Assembly: GCA_035533215.1 (NCBI GenBank)
Contig: DATLUG010000044.1
Location: 1-64,000, forward strand
Length of the DNA stretch: 64,000 nucleotides
DNA from: DAHUZL01 sp035533215
GTDB lineage: Bacteria; Chloroflexota; Dormibacteria; Aeolococcales; Bog-877
Direction of reading: 5' to 3'
Made by a program: the position numbers and the translations under genes
The notes under the pieces: model-generated
Seen by the model: only the letters and a program-made list of their open reading frames with translations
Databases searched by the model: none
What the model was told of the DNA's origin: nothing
Part shown: in pieces, positions 43,925 to 52,247 of the stretch
Position numbering within the stretch: the stretch's first letter is position 1
How the letters are laid out: every line of letters begins with the position of its first letter

Positions 43925-45535
43925 CTATCCGGCCGCGGCGGCGCCGTCCGCCCGGGGATCGCTGCCGGCCACGAGACGGCCCGCCGGGTCGATCCGGATC
44001 AGCTGGGCGTGCCCGACGCCCTCGTCGACGGCCCCCAGCCGCCGGATCGCGAACCCGGAGCTCCGGAGGGCCGCCTTCGCCTGCTCGGGCACCGTCGCCT
44101 CGGCGTGGACCGCGGCCCGGCCGCCATCCGCGTCGTCCTCCCCCTCGAGGCCGCCCACCACCCACCGTGGGAGCGCCACCGCCGGGCCGGGGTCGAGGCC
44201 CCGGTCGAGGACCGCGAGGAGCAGGCTGGCGTGGATCTGGGGGTGGGCGCTGCCGCCCATGGTCCCGGCCGCGAGGGTGATCGCGCCGCCGGACCGAGCC
44301 AGCACCGGCATCAGGGTGTGGGCCGGACGACGGCCGGGGCCGAGGGCGTTGGGGTGGTCCCGGTCGAGGACGAACGACGCGCCGCGGTTGTGGGCGATGA
44401 TCCCGGTCCGCGGCTCGCGGATCCCCGACCCGAACGCGCCGTAGAGGCTGTGGATCAGGGAGACCACCGTGCCGTCGGCATCGGCGGCCACCACCGCCAC
44501 CGTGTCCCCTAGGGCGGGGTCGGCGGTGGGCCCCCCGGCGCCGCGGGGGACGGCCGCGGTCCCGCGGACTCGGGCGGCGAGCGCGTCGAGCCCCGGGGGG
44601 GCCAGCAGGCTCGCCGCGAGGTCGGGACCGCTGCGGGGGTCGCAGAGGCCACGATCGCGCAGGACGGTCACCGCGGCGAACAGCGTGGCCAGACGTCCGG
44701 CGTCCATCCCCAGGTGGTCCCGCCCGAGGCCCAGCCGCTCGACCACCGCCAGGATGGCGAGGAGGAGGCAGCCCTGGGAGTTGGGCGGGGCGGTGAGGAT
44801 CTCGGCGCCGCCGTACCGACCGGCCAGCGGCGGGGCGCAGTCGGTGCGGTGCGCCTCCAGGTCGGAGCCGCGAAGGAGGGCCCCTCGGTCGGACAGGCCC
44901 AGGACCAGCTGCTCACCGACCGCGCCCCGGTAGAGCACATCGGGGCCACCCGTCGCCACCGCGTCGAGGGTGGACGCGAGCGCCCCGTCGACCAGCGGGT
45001 CGGCCGCCCTGAGCGGCGACCCACCGCGGACGAAGACCGCCCGCAGGCCGGGGTCGGCGGCGACGGTCGCCCTGGACCCACGGAGCGCCCGCGCCAGGGA
45101 CGGGGCCACCGGGACCCCCTCGCGCGCGAGTCGCGCCGCCGGGGCCACCGCCGCCGCCAGTCCGAGGCGCGCGCCGAGGTCCATGAGGGTCGCCCAGCCC
45201 GCGACCGCCCCCGGCACCGTGATCGTGAGCGGGCCGGCTCGGGGCATGGTGCCGTGGGTCCGAGCCACCGCTGCCCGGTCGATCAGCCGGGGCGCCGCCC
45301 CGCTGCCGTTGACCGAGACCACCTCCCCCGAGGGCCGTGCCACCAGGGCGAACAGGTCACCGCCGACACCGGTCATGTGGGGGTAGGCGACGCTGAGGAC
45401 GCAGCTGGCGGTGACCGCGGCGTCGACGGCGCTTCCCCCGGAGCGGAAGGCGGCCTCGCCGGCGGCGGTGGCCGCCCGGTGGGGGGTGGCGATGGCGAAG
45501 CGCTCCCCCACCGTCCGCTCCGCTTGACAGGCCAC
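43925..45535 (-). CDS. Gamma-glutamyltransferase-family protein
   Basis: 536 residues from the GTG at 45535. The protein starts at FAIATPHRAATAAGEAAFRSGGSAVDAAVTA, typical of the GGT fold, with HMTGVGGDLFALV following. The autoprocessing threonine is expected in GDTVAVVAADADG, aligned with TTHYSVVDKDG of E. coli GGT; the second Thr and His of that motif are absent here. The substrate-loop motif becomes AFGSGI, and THGTMGGSAHPQ-like AAGTMGGSAHPQIHASLLLAV completes the small-subunit region. No signal peptide, so a cytoplasmic Ntn amidohydrolase is likely. Substrate uncertain. Confidence 0.9.
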   Translation of the reverse strand: MACQAERTVGERFAIATPHRAATAAGEAAFRSGGSAVDAAVTASCVLSVAYPHMTGVGGDLFALVARPSGEVVSVNGSGAAPRLIDRAAVARTHGTMPRAGPLTITVPGAVAGWATLMDLGARLGLAAAVAPAARLAREGVPVAPSLARALRGSRATVAADPGLRAVFVRGGSPLRAADPLVDGALASTLDAVATGGPDVLYRGAVGEQLVLGLSDRGALLRGSDLEAHRTDCAPPLAGRYGGAEILTAPPNSQGCLLLAILAVVERLGLGRDHLGMDAGRLATLFAAVTVLRDRGLCDPRSGPDLAASLLAPPGLDALAARVRGTAAVPRGAGGPTADPALGDTVAVVAADADGTVVSLIHSLYGAFGSGIREPRTGIIAHNRGASFVLDRDHPNALGPGRRPAHTLMPVLARSGGAITLAAGTMGGSAHPQIHASLLLAVLDRGLDPGPAVALPRWVVGGLEGEDDADGGRAAVHAEATVPEQAKAALRSSGFAIRRLGAVDEGVGHAQLIRIDPAGRLVAGSDPRADGAAAAG

Positions 45536-45542
45536 GGACCGG

Positions 45543-45548
45543 AGCTTA
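45543..45548 (-). promoter_or_regulatory. -10 box TAAGCT of the gamma-glutamyltransferase gene
   Basis: TAAGCT lies 7 nt before the GTG at 45535, consistent with a leaderless transcript and deciding the start. Confidence 0.55.
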
Positions 45549-45654
45549 GCGTGGGGACGCAACCCTCCAGGGGCACGGGGGGCCGGGGACGAGGGGCGAT
45601 CGTTCCCCTCCGTCCCGGGCGTCACGCGGATCGGTCGCTCGGCCCTGCGCCTCG

Positions 45655-45681
45655 GCCCTGCAGGCCCGGTCGCTGCAGGGC
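45655..45681 (+). promoter_or_regulatory. Inverted repeat before the class III aminotransferase gene
   Basis: GCCCTGCAG (45655-45663) pairs perfectly with CTGCAGGGC (45673-45681) around a 9-nt loop, about 57 bp before the ATG. It may be an operator or leader hairpin. A short direct repeat, CTCGGCCCTGC, occurs twice just before it. Confidence 0.4.
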
Positions 45682-45738
45682 GCGCGTCGACCCTCGATCC
45701 TCCACCCACCCCCGAGCGCCCCGCACAGGGAGGCCGTC

Positions 45739-47103
45739 ATGGCCGTCGCCACCCGCACCGACACCCACCGCTCCCAGGCGATGTTCCGCCGGATCGCGAC
45801 CAGCGTCGCCGGCGGCGAGAGCTCCTACGCGCGGCTGCGGGCGGGCATCGAGCTCTGCATCGACCGCACCGCCGGCGCCCGCATGTGGGACGTCGACGGC
45901 AATGAGTACCTCGACTACTGCCTCGGATACGGACCGCTCCTGTTCGGGCACCATCCCGAGGACATCGTGGCGGCGGTGGTGGAGCAGATCACGACCCGCG
46001 GCTTCCACTTCAGCTTTCCCCACCGGCTCGACTACGAGGTGGGTGAGCGGCTGCAGCGGATGGTGCCGTCGATGGAACTGATGCGCTTCGCATGCTCGGG
46101 GACCGAGGCCACCATGGCGGCCATGCGACTGGCCCGGGGCTTCACCGGCAAGGAGAAGATCGTCAAGTTCGAGGGTGCCTACCACGGCTGGAGCGACGGC
46201 CACTACATCAGTGCCCACCCCCCCCTGGGCGCCGCCGGGCTCCATCGCGCCCCGTTCTCCCTCCCCGACACCGCGGGGATCCCGCGGGCGCTCGCCGACA
46301 CGCTGATCATCCAGCCCTTCAACGACCTGGAGCTCCTCGAGCGCACCCTCAGCCAGCGGTCCTTCGAGATCGCGGCGGTGCTGATGGAGCCGGTGCTGGC
46401 GAATTGCGGCATCATCCCGCCGCTGGCGGGATTCCTGGAGGGTGTGCGCCGGCTCACCGAGGCTCACGGCGTGCTGCTGGTCTTCGACGAGGTGATGACC
46501 GGCTTCCGGGTCGCGCCCGGGGGCGCCCAGGAGCGCTACCGGGTCCGGCCCGACCTCTCCACGTTCGCCAAGGTTCTGGGCGGAGGCTTCCCGGTCGCCG
46601 CCTTCGGCGGCCGCGCCGACGTGATGGAGCTGGAGGCGACCGGGGCGGTGATGCACGGGGGCACCTACAGCGCCAGCCCGCTGGTGCTGGCCGCGGCCAA
46701 GGCGGTGCTGGACCGGATCGAGCGCGATCGGGGGACGATGTACGCGCGCCTGGAGGCGCTCACCGAACGCCTGCAGTCGGGGCTGCTGCGGGTGGTCCGT
46801 GCCGCCGGCTATCCCAGCCTGGTCCAGGGGGTTGGCCCCTTCTTCCAGCTCTTCTTCCTGGACCAGCCGCGCGAGCGCCTCGTCGACTACCGCGATGCCA
46901 TGGGCCACGTCCGCCCCGAGGTGTACGAGGCCTTCCACGAGGCGATGCAGCACCGCGGGATCTACTTCCACCCCGGTCAATCGGAACGGTGGTTCCTCAG
47001 CACCGAGCACACCGAAGAGGACGTGGACCTGACCATCGCGGCAGCGGCCGAGGCGATCGAGGAGGTCAGCCGCCGGCTGCCACCGACGAGCGCCGCGGCG
47101 TGA
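45739..47103 (+). CDS. Class III aminotransferase (glutamate-1-semialdehyde aminomutase-like)
   Basis: 454 residues from the ATG at 45739, preceded by AGGGAGG. Fold-type I PLP enzyme: DVDGNEYLDYCLGYGPLLFGH, FACSGTEATMAAMRLAR, VKFEGAYHGW, LLVFDEVMTGFR and the PLP lysine in TFAKVLGGGFPVAAF. The overall pattern resembles HemL-type aminomutases and related amine/beta-amino acid aminotransferases. The normal heme-pathway HemL is usually shorter and not next to an aldehyde dehydrogenase, so a catabolic aminotransferase is likelier. The following gene, 109 bp on, could oxidise the aldehyde it makes. Confidence 0.91.
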   Translation: MAVATRTDTHRSQAMFRRIATSVAGGESSYARLRAGIELCIDRTAGARMWDVDGNEYLDYCLGYGPLLFGHHPEDIVAAVVEQITTRGFHFSFPHRLDYEVGERLQRMVPSMELMRFACSGTEATMAAMRLARGFTGKEKIVKFEGAYHGWSDGHYISAHPPLGAAGLHRAPFSLPDTAGIPRALADTLIIQPFNDLELLERTLSQRSFEIAAVLMEPVLANCGIIPPLAGFLEGVRRLTEAHGVLLVFDEVMTGFRVAPGGAQERYRVRPDLSTFAKVLGGGFPVAAFGGRADVMELEATGAVMHGGTYSASPLVLAAAKAVLDRIERDRGTMYARLEALTERLQSGLLRVVRAAGYPSLVQGVGPFFQLFFLDQPRERLVDYRDAMGHVRPEVYEAFHEAMQHRGIYFHPGQSERWFLSTEHTEEDVDLTIAAAAEAIEEVSRRLPPTSAAA

Positions 47104-47212
47104 CCGGGGACCGCCGCAGCACGACGGCGGCGCGGTCGGCGGCGGCCGCTCTGGCGGGGTCGCCGGCGGCCCCGGGGGGGCGGACGGGAACGGGAGCACA
47201 GGAGGCAACACG

Positions 47213-48724
47213 ATGGTGATGACCGCGCGCGAGCTGGACCCCAGGGTGCAGGCATTTCTGAGCGGGGGGCCCAAGCGGCTCCTCATCGACGGGGCCCTGG
47301 TGGAGGCGATCTCCGGCAAGACCTTCGCCACCCACGACCCCGCCACCGGCGAGCACCTCGCCGACGTCGCCGAGGGCGAAGCCGCCGACATCGATCGGGC
47401 GGTGCAGGCGGCCCGGCGGGCATTCGACGGCGGGCCGTGGTCCAAGCTGACCGCGTCCGAGCGGGCGCGCCTGATCTGGCGGCTGGCCGACCTCATCGAG
47501 GACCGGACCGAGGTCTTCGCCCAGCTGGAGACGCTCGACAACGGCAAGCCGCTCACGGTCGCCCGCCGCGACGACGTCGGCGGCACCGTCGAGTACTTCC
47601 GCTACTACGCCGGCTGGCCGACCCGGATCGAGGGCGCCACCGTCCCGGTCAGCGTGGCCGACACCTTCGCGTACACCCTCCGCCAGCCGGTCGGGGTGTG
47701 CGGCCAGATCGTCCCCTGGAACTACCCCCTGATGATGGCCGCCTGGAAGGTGGCGCCGGCACTGGCCGCCGGCTGCACGGTGGTGCTGAAGCCGGCGGAG
47801 CAGACGCCGCTCTCGGCCCTCCTCCTCGGCGAGCTCTGCCTGGAGGCGGGGATCCCGGCGGGCGTCGTCAACGTGGTGACCGGGTACGGCGAGACCGCCG
47901 GCGCCGCGCTCGCCGCCCACCCGGCGGTGGACAAGATCGCCTTCACCGGCTCCTCCGAGGTCGGGCGGCTGATCCTGCGGGCGGCCAGCCAGAGCAACCT
48001 CAAGAAGGTGAGCCTGGAGCTGGGCGGCAAGAGCCCCAACATCGTGTTCGCGGACGCCGACCTGGCCGCGGCCCGTGAGGGCGCCGCGGCCGGCATCTTC
48101 TACAACATGGGCCAGGACTGCACCGCGGGCTCGCGGGTGTTCGTCGAGGGTTCGATCTACGACGACGTCGCCCAGTTCATCGCCGACCAGGCGGCGGGGC
48201 TGCGGGTCGGTCCGGGGTTCGACGAGGCGACCGAGATCGGCCCGCTGGTCAGCCAGGAGCAGCTCGACCGGGTGCTGGGCTACATCCAGCTGGGCCCGAC
48301 CGAGGGCGCACGGGTGCTGAGCGGGGGCGGCCGCGCGGAGGGCGCGGGACTCGACCGCGGGTTCTTCGTGCGGCCCACCGTCCTGGCCGACGCGCGCAAC
48401 GAGATGCGGGTCGCCCAGGAGGAGATCTTCGGCCCGGTGGTGAGCGTGATCCCGTTCCGGGACGTCGACGACGTCATCCGCCAGGGCAACGACATCGCCT
48501 ACGGTCTGGGAGCGGGGATCTGGACCAAGAACCTGGCCAAGGCCCACCGGGTGGCCGCCGCGATCAAGGCCGGCACGGTGTGGGTGAACACCTACGGCGC
48601 GACCGACCCCGCGCTCCCGTTCGGCGGCTTCAAGGAGAGTGGCCACGGCCGGGAGATGGGCTTCGAGGCGATCCACCTCTACACCGAGGTCAAGAGTGTG
48701 TGGATCAACCTCGGGGAGGCGTGA
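47213..48724 (+). CDS. Aldehyde dehydrogenase (betaine/aminobutyraldehyde-type)
   Basis: 503 residues; GGAGG lies before the ATG at 47213. Class 1/2-type aldehyde dehydrogenase with ETLDNGKPL, PWNYPLMMAAWKVAPALAAGC, general base Glu269 in SLELGGKSPNIVF and nucleophile Cys303 in NMGQDCTAGSR. The end has YTEVKSVWINL, typical of the family. Paired with the class III aminotransferase upstream, it probably converts an amino-derived aldehyde to the acid. Its stop overlaps the GTG of a diverged VOC gene. Confidence 0.94.
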   Translation: MVMTARELDPRVQAFLSGGPKRLLIDGALVEAISGKTFATHDPATGEHLADVAEGEAADIDRAVQAARRAFDGGPWSKLTASERARLIWRLADLIEDRTEVFAQLETLDNGKPLTVARRDDVGGTVEYFRYYAGWPTRIEGATVPVSVADTFAYTLRQPVGVCGQIVPWNYPLMMAAWKVAPALAAGCTVVLKPAEQTPLSALLLGELCLEAGIPAGVVNVVTGYGETAGAALAAHPAVDKIAFTGSSEVGRLILRAASQSNLKKVSLELGGKSPNIVFADADLAAAREGAAAGIFYNMGQDCTAGSRVFVEGSIYDDVAQFIADQAAGLRVGPGFDEATEIGPLVSQEQLDRVLGYIQLGPTEGARVLSGGGRAEGAGLDRGFFVRPTVLADARNEMRVAQEEIFGPVVSVIPFRDVDDVIRQGNDIAYGLGAGIWTKNLAKAHRVAAAIKAGTVWVNTYGATDPALPFGGFKESGHGREMGFEAIHLYTEVKSVWINLGEA

Positions 48725-49641
48725 CGGGCAGCGACCGTTGGCGGGGGCGCGGCCAGGCGGGACGCGCTCCCGGACCGCTGCTCCGGACCGCGGCGGATCG
48801 GGAGGTGGTGGCGATCCCCGCCGCGCGGGCCAACGTCGACCACGGGTCACCGGCGGTCGCGGCGGTCGCCGCCGAGCTGGCGGTGTTCGCCGGGCGCCCG
48901 GGCGGGGTGTTCGGCAGCGGCGGGGTGGAGCCGGGATTCCGCAGCCTCCCGATCCCCCACCCCGGCGGTGGGCGGGGCGGGCCGACGGAACCGCGGCACG
49001 CCCGTGCCCATTCCTTCCCGCGACGCGTCCTCGATCGTCGCGGGAAGGGCCTCCACCACCTCACCCGCACCGTCGACGACCTCACCGCCGCCCTGGCTCG
49101 GGCTCCGGGCCCGGGCTGGCACCCGGTGCGGCTGAACCGCGAGCATCCGCGCGGGCCGGAGGCGCTCCTGCCCCCGCGGGAGGCGTTCGGGACCACGGAC
49201 CAGCTCGCCCCGACCGGAGCGCCCGGCATCCGCCGGGCCGACGCCGTCCCCCCCTCCCTCCGATTCGCTGAGCCCGTGCCCGAGCCGGCGGGCACCGCTC
49301 CCGCTCGGTTCGATCGCGTCGAGCCCCACGCCCCCACCATGGCGGACCGCCCCCGGCTCCACCGGGAGCGGCTCCGGGGCGAGGTCGACGGGCTCGGTGA
49401 CACGACGCCGGTCCCGCCCGCGGACCTCGTCGTCCCCGGCCGGGCGGGTGCGGACGATCGCGAGGGCGAGCCGGCGGTCGGTCGGACAGGGATCGGGGCC
49501 CTGCACGTCACCCGGCGGGGGCAGGCGCCGGCCGAGGGGGCGCTGCCGGCGCGCCCCACCGGCGCCGGGGCGGGGCGGCACCTCGCTTGGACGCGCACCC
49601 CTCGCCGCCCCCCTGGGGCCGCCATCCATGCGCCATCCTGA
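48721..49641 (+). CDS. Strongly diverged two-module VOC (glyoxalase-fold) protein
   Basis: 306 residues from the GTG at 48721, overlapping the aldehyde dehydrogenase stop. Residues about 35-90 and 95-155 match a VOC/methylmalonyl-CoA epimerase-like module: NVDHGSPAVAAVAAELAVFAGRPGGVFGSGG, then RRGKGLHHLTRTVDDLTAALARA and VRLNREHPRGPEALLPPREAFGT. A second weaker module starts near 195 (RFDRVEPHAPTMADRPRLHRERLRGEVDG). Many hydrophobic positions and the second metal ligands are replaced by Arg, Pro or Gly. The frame is intact but looks eroded, so the gene may be under relaxed selection. Function cannot be assigned. Confidence 0.6.
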   Translation: MTGSDRWRGRGQAGRAPGPLLRTAADREVVAIPAARANVDHGSPAVAAVAAELAVFAGRPGGVFGSGGVEPGFRSLPIPHPGGGRGGPTEPRHARAHSFPRRVLDRRGKGLHHLTRTVDDLTAALARAPGPGWHPVRLNREHPRGPEALLPPREAFGTTDQLAPTGAPGIRRADAVPPSLRFAEPVPEPAGTAPARFDRVEPHAPTMADRPRLHRERLRGEVDGLGDTTPVPPADLVVPGRAGADDREGEPAVGRTGIGALHVTRRGQAPAEGALPARPTGAGAGRHLAWTRTPRRPPGAAIHAPS

Positions 49642-49683
49642 GGTGGATGGCTGGATCAACCGGCGGATGAGGAGGCGGGCGCG

Positions 49684-50313
49684 ATGACGGACGACCTCCG
49701 GCTCTGCCCCCACGACGAGCGGCTCCTGCGCGCGCTCCCGGCTCTGCCCGATCGCGCCCTGGACCGGGCGCGCGCCCACTGCGCCGCCGGGCTCCCGCTG
49801 CGCCGGGCCGATCTCGGCTGGCCAGACGACGGCACGGCAGCCACCGACGGCTGCCTTGTGGGGGTGTCGATGAGCCGGCGCCAGTTCGCCCTCAGCCCGC
49901 TCCGGGCCCCGCGCCTGATGCGGCTCGCGGCCCGGTTCGACGCCTGGGCGTTCGAGGAGGCCGGCGGGGCCGGTTGCCGCTCGCCGCATGCCGAACGGGC
50001 CCTGCCCCCCTCCTCCGCGGACCGCCTGCCCCTGCTCCTCGACCGGGAGCGCGGCCGCCGATCGGCTCGCCGCTCAGCCGGAGCCCGTCGACGCGCGCGC
50101 GGCCTTGGGCGGGGGGCCGGCCGGCGCGGGATCGGCGACCCGACGGAGTTCCGCCCGGACGTGGTCCCGCGGCTCCTCCCCGTTCATCCCGATCTGGACC
50201 AGCACGCTGAGGCGGTCGCCGTCACGACGGAGGCGGCGGCGAGCGGCGGTGACCGCCAGCTGGCACGGTTCGGCGTCGACCGCGACCGAGGCGAGGTCCA
50301 GCCCCCGGGCTGA
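49684..50313 (+). CDS. Hypothetical protein, convergent overlap with nitrobindin
   Basis: The ATG at 49684 has GAGGAGG 8 nt upstream, and the first 95 residues (MTDDLRLCPHDERLLRALPALPDR; GCLVGVSMSRRQFALSPLRAPRLMRLAARFDAWAFEEAGG) look protein-like. After that the frame becomes Arg/Ala-rich and overlaps the opposite-strand nitrobindin gene for 240 bp. The real gene may be shorter or frameshifted near 49980. No family recognised. Same strand as, and 42 bp after, the VOC gene. Confidence 0.4.
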   Translation: MTDDLRLCPHDERLLRALPALPDRALDRARAHCAAGLPLRRADLGWPDDGTAATDGCLVGVSMSRRQFALSPLRAPRLMRLAARFDAWAFEEAGGAGCRSPHAERALPPSSADRLPLLLDRERGRRSARRSAGARRRARGLGRGAGRRGIGDPTEFRPDVVPRLLPVHPDLDQHAEAVAVTTEAAASGGDRQLARFGVDRDRGEVQPPG

Positions 50314-50640
50314 GATCGGCCCCCGCTCGACCTCCAGGATGCCGGCGGCCTGCACCACCAGCAGCTCCGCCACCCCCATTCCCACCGGACGGATGAAGCC
50401 CAGCTCGGTGTGCAGCGGGGCGGGGGCGTCCAGGTGCCAGGTCTCCTCGCGGTAGCGCAGCAGGGGGCGCCCGTCGCACGCGATCGTGAGCCGTTCGCGA
50501 TAGCCCAGCGGCGGCTCCGCCGCCCACAGGCCGCGCCCCTGGCCCTCCCAGACGCCGACCAGGAAGGCCAGCGGGCGGAGCGCCTCCGGCAGCCGGTCCT
50601 CACCCAGGGTCGAGCCCTCCTCCCCATCGGCCGGCCCCAT
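50074..50640 (-). CDS. Nitrobindin-like haem-binding beta-barrel (FABP-like family)
   Basis: 188 residues. The ten-strand barrel of nitrobindins is marked by LAFLVGVWEGQGRG (G-x-W-x-G-x-G, about 26-37), RPLLRYREETW, HTELGFIRPVG and VVQAAGILEVERG. The proximal haem His is expected in EPRDHVRAELRRV (His160). Nitrobindins bind ferric haem and react with peroxynitrite or nitric oxide. The C-terminal 20 residues are extra. The ATG at 50640 is set by a TATGCT box 6 nt upstream. Divergent from aminopeptidase P. Confidence 0.88.
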   Translation of the reverse strand: MGPADGEEGSTLGEDRLPEALRPLAFLVGVWEGQGRGLWAAEPPLGYRERLTIACDGRPLLRYREETWHLDAPAPLHTELGFIRPVGMGVAELLVVQAAGILEVERGPISARGLDLASVAVDAEPCQLAVTAARRRLRRDGDRLSVLVQIGMNGEEPRDHVRAELRRVADPAPAGPPPKAARASTGSG

Positions 50641-50646
50641 CGCCGG

Positions 50647-50652
50647 AGCATA
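50647..50652 (-). promoter_or_regulatory. -10 box TATGCT of the nitrobindin gene
   Basis: TATGCT lies 6 nt before the ATG at 50640. With the opposite box at 50700-50705 it forms a compact divergent promoter pair for leaderless transcripts. Confidence 0.55.
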
Positions 50653-50699
50653 CCGGTCTGCGCCCCGGGTGGGGCCGCGTGCCCGCCCCGGCCAGCGGC

Positions 50700-50705
50700 T
50701 ACGAT
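50700..50705 (+). promoter_or_regulatory. -10 box TACGAT of the aminopeptidase P gene
   Basis: TACGAT lies 6 nt before the GTG at 50712, so this GTG is preferred over the upstream in-frame codons. Confidence 0.55.
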
Positions 50706-50711
50706 GGGGCG

Positions 50712-52157
50712 GTGTCCGACGAGCCGCCCGCGCCCGCCGAGTCCGCGCGGCGGGCCAGCCACGACCTGAGTCCGCCCCGGGCGCTGCTCGACTTCCTCCG
50801 GACCGGCTGGGACGCTCGCCCGGCGCCGGCCCCCCCGCCGATGCCGAGCGCCGCCGACCACGCCGCCCGCCGCGCCCGCCTCTCCGCCCGCTTTCCCGGC
50901 CTCCTCCTCCTGATCCCCTCGGGCGTGGAGCGGGTCCGCGCCAACGACTCCATCTTCCGGTTCCGGCCGGGGACCGACTTCGTCCACCTGGTCGGGGAGG
51001 GCGAACCCCGGGAGGTCCTGGCGATGGTGCCGCGCTCCGAGGGCGGCCACGACGCGGTCCTCCACACCGAACCCGAGGTCGACCACGACCGCCCCGAATT
51101 CTTCACCGACCGGGCCCGGGGCGCCTTCTGGGTCGGCCCCCCGCGGGGCCTGGTCGCGTCCCGGGCGCGCCTGGGGCTGGAGGCGCGCCCGCTGGCCGAG
51201 CTCCCCGGACTGATGCGGGCCCACGACCGCGCCGCCGTGCTGCGGGGGCTGGACCCCGAGGTCGATGCCATGGCCGCCGACCTCGCCGGTCCCGACGCGG
51301 AGCTGGGCAGCGCCCTGTCCGACCTCAGGCTGGTGAAGGATGCCGGCGAGGTCGCCGAGCTCCAGGGGGCCTGCGACCTCACCGCCCTGGCCTTCGCGGA
51401 CGTCGTCCGCGCCCTCCCGACCGCCCGCACCGAGCGCGACGTCGAGGTCACCTTCTTCGCTCGGGCGCGGCGCGAGGGCAACGACACCGGCTACCTCACC
51501 ATCGCGGCCGCCGGGGCCCACGCCACCGTGCTGCACTGGAGCCGCAACGACGGCGCCGTTCGCCCCCAGGACCTCCTGCTGCTCGACGCCGGGGTGGAGA
51601 CCCGCCGCTTCTACACCGCCGACGTCACCCGCACCCTGCCGGTGAGCGGGCGCTTCACCACGGCCCAGCGCGAGGTGTACCTGCTGGTGTGGGAGGCGCA
51701 GCAGGCGGCGCTGGCCGCGGTCCGGCCCGGCGCCGGCTTTCGCGAGCCCCACCAGCGGGCGATGGAGGTGCTGGCCCGCGGGCTGGAGCGGATGGGGATC
51801 CTGCCGGAGCCGGCCCAGACCGCGCTCCAGGAGGACCGCCAGCTGTACAAGCGCTACACCCTGCACAGCGTCAGCCACTGGCTCGGCCTCGACGTGCACG
51901 ACTGTGCCCGCGCCCGCGAGACCGCCTGGACCACCGAGCCGCTGGTGCCGGGGATGGTGCTCACGGTGGAGCCGGGGCTCTACCTCCAGGCCGATGACCT
52001 CACCGTCCCCGAGCGATACCGCGGCATCGGCGTTCGCCTCGAGGACGACGTGCTGGTGACGGACGATGGCCACCTGGTCCTCTCCGCCGCGCTCCCCACC
52101 CACCCCGACGCCGTCGAGGCGTGGATGGCGGAGCTCTGGGCGCGGCCTGGCGACTGA
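50712..52157 (+). CDS. Aminopeptidase P family protein (M24B)
   Basis: 481 residues. The N-terminal domain has LLLIPSGVERVRANDSIFRFRPGTDFVHLVGEGEP, typical of PepP. The pita-bread catalytic domain carries the dimetal ligands in LLLLDAGVETRRFYTADVTRTL (two Asp), SVSHWLGLDVHD (His), LTVEPGLYL (Glu) and GVRLEDDVLVT (Glu). It removes the N-terminal residue from peptides with proline in position two. All five metal ligands seem present. Cytoplasmic. No partner in the neighbourhood. Confidence 0.93.
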   Translation: MSDEPPAPAESARRASHDLSPPRALLDFLRTGWDARPAPAPPPMPSAADHAARRARLSARFPGLLLLIPSGVERVRANDSIFRFRPGTDFVHLVGEGEPREVLAMVPRSEGGHDAVLHTEPEVDHDRPEFFTDRARGAFWVGPPRGLVASRARLGLEARPLAELPGLMRAHDRAAVLRGLDPEVDAMAADLAGPDAELGSALSDLRLVKDAGEVAELQGACDLTALAFADVVRALPTARTERDVEVTFFARARREGNDTGYLTIAAAGAHATVLHWSRNDGAVRPQDLLLLDAGVETRRFYTADVTRTLPVSGRFTTAQREVYLLVWEAQQAALAAVRPGAGFREPHQRAMEVLARGLERMGILPEPAQTALQEDRQLYKRYTLHSVSHWLGLDVHDCARARETAWTTEPLVPGMVLTVEPGLYLQADDLTVPERYRGIGVRLEDDVLVTDDGHLVLSAALPTHPDAVEAWMAELWARPGD

Positions 52158-52247
52158 CCTGAGGCGGCCAGGTTGGGGGCGCCGCCGGCGGGGACGATTC
52201 GCCCGCGCCGCCTCGCCGGCCGCCGGCCGCCGCCCCGAACGGGCCCG

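Noticed and set aside
41022..44444. A 1140-codon open frame on the + strand
   Set aside because: It lies opposite SDR, glycogen phosphorylase and part of the gamma-glutamyltransferase gene, all with catalytic motifs; the + strand translation has none.
45739..47103. Aminotransferase as HemL of haem synthesis
   Set aside because: Resemblance is real, but the neighbour is a catabolic-type aldehyde dehydrogenase and no other haem genes are present; a catabolic class III aminotransferase is likelier.
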